Source of the DNA: Saprospiraceae bacterium
Lineage (GTDB): Bacteria; Bacteroidota; Bacteroidia; Chitinophagales; Saprospiraceae
Assembly: GCA_021604865.1 (NCBI GenBank)
Contig: BQJU01000040.1
Coordinates: forward strand, 1 to 64,000
Direction of reading: 5' to 3'
DNA: 64,000 bases
Made by a program: the position numbers and the translations under genes. Shown here piece after piece: positions 60,547 to 64,000 of the stretch (the first letter of the stretch is position 1; each line of letters opens with the position of its first letter). The notes under the pieces were generated by a model. That model was not told the DNA's origin. It saw only the letters and a program-made list of their open reading frames with translations, and did no database searches.

Positions 60547-63504
60547 TCAATTACTTATAATTTCTGAAGGCAATTTTCCAAATCGTTTCTTAAAACTTCG
60601 TGAAAAAGAACGAACATCGCTATACCCCACTTCGGAAGCCACCTTGGAAATGGAATTGTGGATACGATTTTCCAGTAATTGGCGAGCTTCACTGAGGCGT
60701 ACCTCCAGCAGATACTGAAGTGGTGAAAGCCCGGTCAGCCGTTTCAATTGCCGCAACAGGGTGGATTCACTCATGGCAAATTCACTGGCCAGCGTCGGTA
60801 TATTGAGAATATCAGCAGAAAGGTTTTTTTGGACATAGTCCTCGAAGATTTCCAACCATTCTTGATCGGGCTTGGATAAGGCAGGGACAGCGTCTTCCTT
60901 TTGGGTTTCGGTGAGGAATTCCTTATTTCTGGCAGCCTTGTTTTTCAGTAGGTTTTCAATTCGCACCAACAGTTCCTCCTCGTCAAAGGGTTTGAGGAGG
61001 TAGTCGTCTACGCCGATGCGAAGGGCTTTCAATTTGTCTTTCGTTTCCGCTCGTGCAGTCAACATGATGACAGGAAGGTGGCGGGTAGCGGTGGCGGATT
61101 TCAACTTTTCGAGGAGCTGGTAACCATCCATAACGGGCATCATGAGATCGGAGAGAATCAACTCCACTCCGGCTCCATCTAGTCCTAATGGAAAGGAACT
61201 CAGTTTTTCGAGAGCAATCTGGCCATTTTCAGCTGTGATAACCTGGTATTTCTCTTCCAAAATCATCCGTATGTAATCCTGCAGATTGTGGTTGTCTTCC
61301 ACAACCAGGATGGTTGGTTTTTGTGTATGGGATGTTTTTGCAGACACGCTCTTTTTTGTCTTGCCCAAACCCAGTGCAAAAAGTTGATCCTCTGTGCTCC
61401 CCATTGCCCGTGGCAAATTTCCTTCTTGAAGTGTATCCAGGATCTCCGCTTTACCAGAAGTTGCCTGCGACGGATGATCAACCAAATCAATCGGAAAGGC
61501 CAACAGGAATGTAGTTCCCTGGCCAAGCGTACTGGTCACCTTTATTTCTCCACCAAAAAGTTGGGCGTACTCCCGGCAGAGTGCCAGGCCGATGCCCGTT
61601 CCCCCTTCTACAGGTTTCTCAGGTCGGGTAGTCTGAAAGAAGCGGTCGAATAAATGTTGCAGGTCATCGGGATGAATACCGGAACCGGAGTCTTGCACGG
61701 AAAGTCGGAGCATGCTATTATCTACAGATACTACTGCCTCTATCCGCCCGCCTTCCGGAGTGAATTTAAAGGCGTTGGAAAGCAAATTATACACTATTTG
61801 GCGACATTTCTCCGTATCTATGTTGGCTATAACCCCGCTACCCACTTCTATTTCAAATGAAAAATCAATTTGCTTACGGTGTGCTAGCGACTCAAACTGG
61901 GCAGCGTAGGTGCTAAAAAAAACGGACAGTTCCGTTGGTGTTACCTTCAGTTCCATTTTGCCCATTTCCAGCTTTTGCAGGTCAAGTATTTCGTTGACCA
62001 ACCAGTTCAATTGTTTTCCGCTCTGATTGACCATTTGCAGCAATTTGGTATGCTTTTCACTAAAATGGCTCTCTTTCAATAAAGTCCTGATAGGGCCAAG
62101 TATCAGGGAAAGTGGGGTACGCAATTCATGACTTATATTGGCAAAGAAACGAGACTTGGCTGCATCGAGATTAGCCAACTGGTCGGCTTGTTGCTGGATG
62201 AGGATGTTCTGTGAGACCAGTTCATTCTTTCGTTTTCGCAAAGAGATAAAAGCCAGTAGAAAACCCATTGCCAGCGTCACTGCCAAAACAAGAATGATAA
62301 AGGAATAGTGCAGTTGCGATTTTTTTAACCGCAATTCCAGTTCCTGGTTTTCTTTTTCGACTGCTAGTTGTTCTTTTTCTTTTTGCAAATAATAATTCTG
62401 AATATTGAACCCGGCGCTTCTGCTTTTGAATTTTTCATCCTGGAAATGCTTTTTTTTCGTGAATTCAAGGGCTTCTGCAAAACGACCTTCGGCTTCAGCA
62501 ATCATCGACCTTAGGTCAAAATTTCGTGCCAACAGATCATTGAGTTCCAGGTGTTCAGCCTTTTGATACGCCCTATCCAGGTATGATTTTGCCAAAACTG
62601 CATCGCCCCGGCCCCATTCTAATTCTCCAAGTGAATGCAACACATGAATTTCAACCCAAGGGTCGGGCTCCTGCTCGGCAAATTGCAGGGTTTTTTGGTA
62701 ATAAAACTCCGCTTTCGCTAAATCATTTTGTGCCATAGCCAAATCAGCCTGACCAAGTGAAGCAGTTAAGATGATTGAAAATTCACTATCCTGAGTGGGA
62801 TTGGCTATCAGATTTTCCTCTAAGGCGGCGAGATGACTGGCAGCCGCTTCATAATATCCAGCCTCGATTGTAATTTCAACCAATAGAGTATGCAAATATC
62901 TCGTACTTAAGGTATCTCCATTTTTAATGGACTCGGCCAGAAGGGTATCCATTTCCGGCAGGACTTCTTCGACTTTACGATAGCTGATACTCTGCGTCAA
63001 TTTAGCCATCTTCATTTTGATGACACCAAATTGGTTGCCTGCCCGTTCAAAAAGCTCTAGCGCCCTGTCGATGTTTACAATAGCCAACCGGTCGTTACCT
63101 AAAGCCATGTGAAACCGACAAAGGTCCCAATGAGCTTCGGCCTCGGCTTCCAAATCTTTTTCCCGCTTGGTCACTTCCACTATCTCTTCGCACAAATAAA
63201 TAGCCAGGGGAAGGTTAAAACGGCCTTCCAAATTTGCCATTATCGCATCATAGGTCTGGTATAAGCAATCATAATCTTCACCACAATGTTTACGTACCTG
63301 AAGGAAGATGAAGTTGAGGATACTATCGGAAGGCAGCTGATCAATTTTGATTTCAATGGTGGGCCAAAGCACGTCGACGGGGGCAGGAATATCTCCAGTT
63401 TGGGCATACAACTTGTTTTGCACTCCTCCTAATAATAAGAAGAAGAAGCCCATAACAAATTGCCATGTCTTTATTTTATCTGGGTTATTATGCAATTGCC
63501 ACAT
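60547..63504 (-). CDS. TPR hybrid two-component sensor/regulator (one-component HTCS)
   Basis: A 985-residue protein joining sensor and regulator. Signal or anchor segment at about residues 13-35, a periplasmic TPR-rich sensor at about 45-390 (repeats such as AEAHWDLCRFHMALGNDRLA), a transmembrane helix at about 397-417 (SFIILVLAVTLAMGFLLAF), a HisKA domain with phospho-acceptor His459 (ISHELRTPLSLILGP), an ATPase domain (NLLSNAFKFTPEGG, DSGSGIHPDD, GGTGIGLAL), a receiver with Asp786 (ILSDLMMPVMDGY) and a C-terminal AraC helix-turn-helix (SEVGYSDVRSFSRSFKKRFG). Unlike polysaccharide HTCS proteins it has TPRs rather than a beta-propeller sensor. No SusC/SusD pair adjoins it, so its targets are unclear. 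Confidence 0.93.
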   Translation of the reverse strand: MWQLHNNPDKIKTWQFVMGFFFLLLGGVQNKLYAQTGDIPAPVDVLWPTIEIKIDQLPSDSILNFIFLQVRKHCGEDYDCLYQTYDAIMANLEGRFNLPLAIYLCEEIVEVTKREKDLEAEAEAHWDLCRFHMALGNDRLAIVNIDRALELFERAGNQFGVIKMKMAKLTQSISYRKVEEVLPEMDTLLAESIKNGDTLSTRYLHTLLVEITIEAGYYEAAASHLAALEENLIANPTQDSEFSIILTASLGQADLAMAQNDLAKAEFYYQKTLQFAEQEPDPWVEIHVLHSLGELEWGRGDAVLAKSYLDRAYQKAEHLELNDLLARNFDLRSMIAEAEGRFAEALEFTKKKHFQDEKFKSRSAGFNIQNYYLQKEKEQLAVEKENQELELRLKKSQLHYSFIILVLAVTLAMGFLLAFISLRKRKNELVSQNILIQQQADQLANLDAAKSRFFANISHELRTPLSLILGPIRTLLKESHFSEKHTKLLQMVNQSGKQLNWLVNEILDLQKLEMGKMELKVTPTELSVFFSTYAAQFESLAHRKQIDFSFEIEVGSGVIANIDTEKCRQIVYNLLSNAFKFTPEGGRIEAVVSVDNSMLRLSVQDSGSGIHPDDLQHLFDRFFQTTRPEKPVEGGTGIGLALCREYAQLFGGEIKVTSTLGQGTTFLLAFPIDLVDHPSQATSGKAEILDTLQEGNLPRAMGSTEDQLFALGLGKTKKSVSAKTSHTQKPTILVVEDNHNLQDYIRMILEEKYQVITAENGQIALEKLSSFPLGLDGAGVELILSDLMMPVMDGYQLLEKLKSATATRHLPVIMLTARAETKDKLKALRIGVDDYLLKPFDEEELLVRIENLLKNKAARNKEFLTETQKEDAVPALSKPDQEWLEIFEDYVQKNLSADILNIPTLASEFAMSESTLLRQLKRLTGLSPLQYLLEVRLSEARQLLENRIHNSISKVASEVGYSDVRSFSRSFKKRFGKLPSEIISN

Positions 63505-63620
63505 CTTTCAGCTACTACATCGGGTGCTATTTCAGGAATACACGGAATAAGTTGGGTTAAAGGTGTAAGTATCGGGTATTAAAAACAAAAAAAACAAATT
63601 TTCACTTCACCTCAAAGATA

Positions 63621-63661
63621 AAAAAAAGCCCAATAAAACACTCAATGTTTTACCGGGCTTA
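63621..63661 (-). terminator. Intrinsic terminator of the tRNA-Ala transcript
   Basis: On the minus strand AAGCCCGGTAAAACA pairs with TGTTTTATTGGGCTT around a TTGAG loop, followed by TTTTT. It lies 15 bp beyond the tRNA 3' end. Confidence 0.88.
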
Positions 63662-63675
63662 CTAATTTTTCGATG

Positions 63676-63749
63676 TGGAGGTAAGGGGAGTCGAACCCCT
63701 GACCTCTTGACTGCCAGTCAAACGCTCTAGCCAGCTGAGCTATACCCCC
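63676..63749 (-). tRNA. tRNA-Ala (anticodon GGC)
   Basis: A 74-nt cloverleaf on the minus strand. The acceptor stem is GGGGGTA with TACCTCC, including the G3-U70 wobble that marks tRNA-Ala. The D stem is GCTC/GAGC, the anticodon stem is TTTGA/TCAAG with loop CTGGCAG (anticodon GGC, reading GCC and GCU), and the T arm is AGGGG-TTCGACT-CCCCT. The discriminator base is A; CCA is not encoded. Adjacent downstream terminator at 63621-63661. Confidence 0.96.
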
Positions 63750-63846
63750 ATCATTTGGCGCAAACAAGTCGAATACCTGCTTTTTATTAGCGCGGGGCGA
63801 AATTACAACAATTTTTAACAATCAAAAAGTTCTTTGTTGCCTTTTT

Positions 63847-64000
63847 TTATTCCAAAAAGATATCGAGAAAATGTCGGACTAATATTTCCCATTCATCGTC
63901 CAGATTTTGGGTTGGGAAATCCCGCCCGGCCCTGCGGTACCAATAGCCGGCATTCCAGTCGTCGCCCTCTATGCGGTGCAGGTAGGCGTGTACCCAGGAA
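63847..64000 (-). CDS. 3' end of a small conserved hypothetical gene (cut by window edge)
   Basis: Fifty codons before the TAA at 63847 are open to the edge (frame starting at 63999). The translation holds [20 protein letters not shown] and RRAGRDF, which resembles a widespread small protein family with a tryptophan-His-Ala/His-Arg core and WYRR/WFRRAG motif; its function is not known to me. The gene continues beyond 64000. Confidence 0.75.
   Translation of the reverse strand, partial: SWVHAYLHRIEGDDWNAGYWYRRAGRDFPTQNLDDEWEILVRHFLDIFLE

Overview
The window reads as chromosomal DNA of a Bacteroidota bacterium, most likely of the Saprospiria (Saprospiraceae/Lewinellaceae type); the lower-rank placement is inference. 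The evidence is a SusC/SusD pair, four proteins with a type IX secretion (T9SS) C-terminal sorting domain, several SPII lipoproteins, a one-piece hybrid two-component regulator ending in an AraC domain, a YpdA-type bacillithiol reductase, and poor Shine-Dalgarno signals. I see no intact insertion sequence, phage or CRISPR array. Housekeeping genes (priA, a polyprenyl synthase, acylphosphatase, tRNA-Ala) are mixed with secreted-protein and nutrient-acquisition genes.

Layout. 0.3-6.2 kb: a secreted metzincin-like protease with a T9SS tail, a small lipoprotein, a four-helix membrane protein, and a secreted sugar-dehydrogenase-like propeller with PKD and T9SS domains. 6.4-14.6 kb: a giant alpha-2-macroglobulin with a SusC-like segment inserted at the bait-region position, tail to tail with priA. 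14.8-21.4 kb: a T9SS/Omp28 thioredoxin-like protein, a DUF427 protein, the ergothioneine pair egtB-egtD, and a TetR regulator divergent from two small membrane proteins across two tandem palindromes. 21.4-39.0 kb: a long minus-strand run of SusC, SusD, two giant VCBS/ASPIC-UnbV lipoproteins, a 570-bp two-level tandem repeat, a vanadium haloperoxidase lipoprotein, a DASS anion transporter, an APC permease and an M20 amidohydrolase. 39.4-48.6 kb: a PDZ aspartyl protease, an amidohydrolase lipoprotein, acylphosphatase and GNAT genes, a candidate small RNA, a polyprenyl synthase, a stand-alone response regulator, a REC-PAS-pseudokinase-REC protein and ypdA. 48.7-60.2 kb: an M1 peptidase, a LamG-discoidin-metalloprotease-LamG protein, a T9SS adhesin-like protein, a conserved Bacteroidota protein of unknown role and a lipoprotein. 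60.5-64 kb: a TPR hybrid two-component regulator, tRNA-Ala(GGC) with its terminator, and the 3' end of a small conserved gene.

How genes may work together (inference). The 25.6-39.0 kb block looks like a surface capture and processing locus: SusC/SusD for outer-membrane uptake, two VCBS lipoproteins as large surface partners, and a lipoprotein haloperoxidase with all signature residues. egtB-egtD make ergothioneine precursors while ypdA serves bacillithiol, so the cell may keep two low-molecular-weight thiols. The strongest novelty candidates are the macroglobulin with a TonB-plug-like insert at the bait position, the haloperoxidase-SusCD locus with its internal repeat array, the twin-receiver pseudokinase, and a promoter-to-terminator unit with no ORF at 43.4-43.7 kb.
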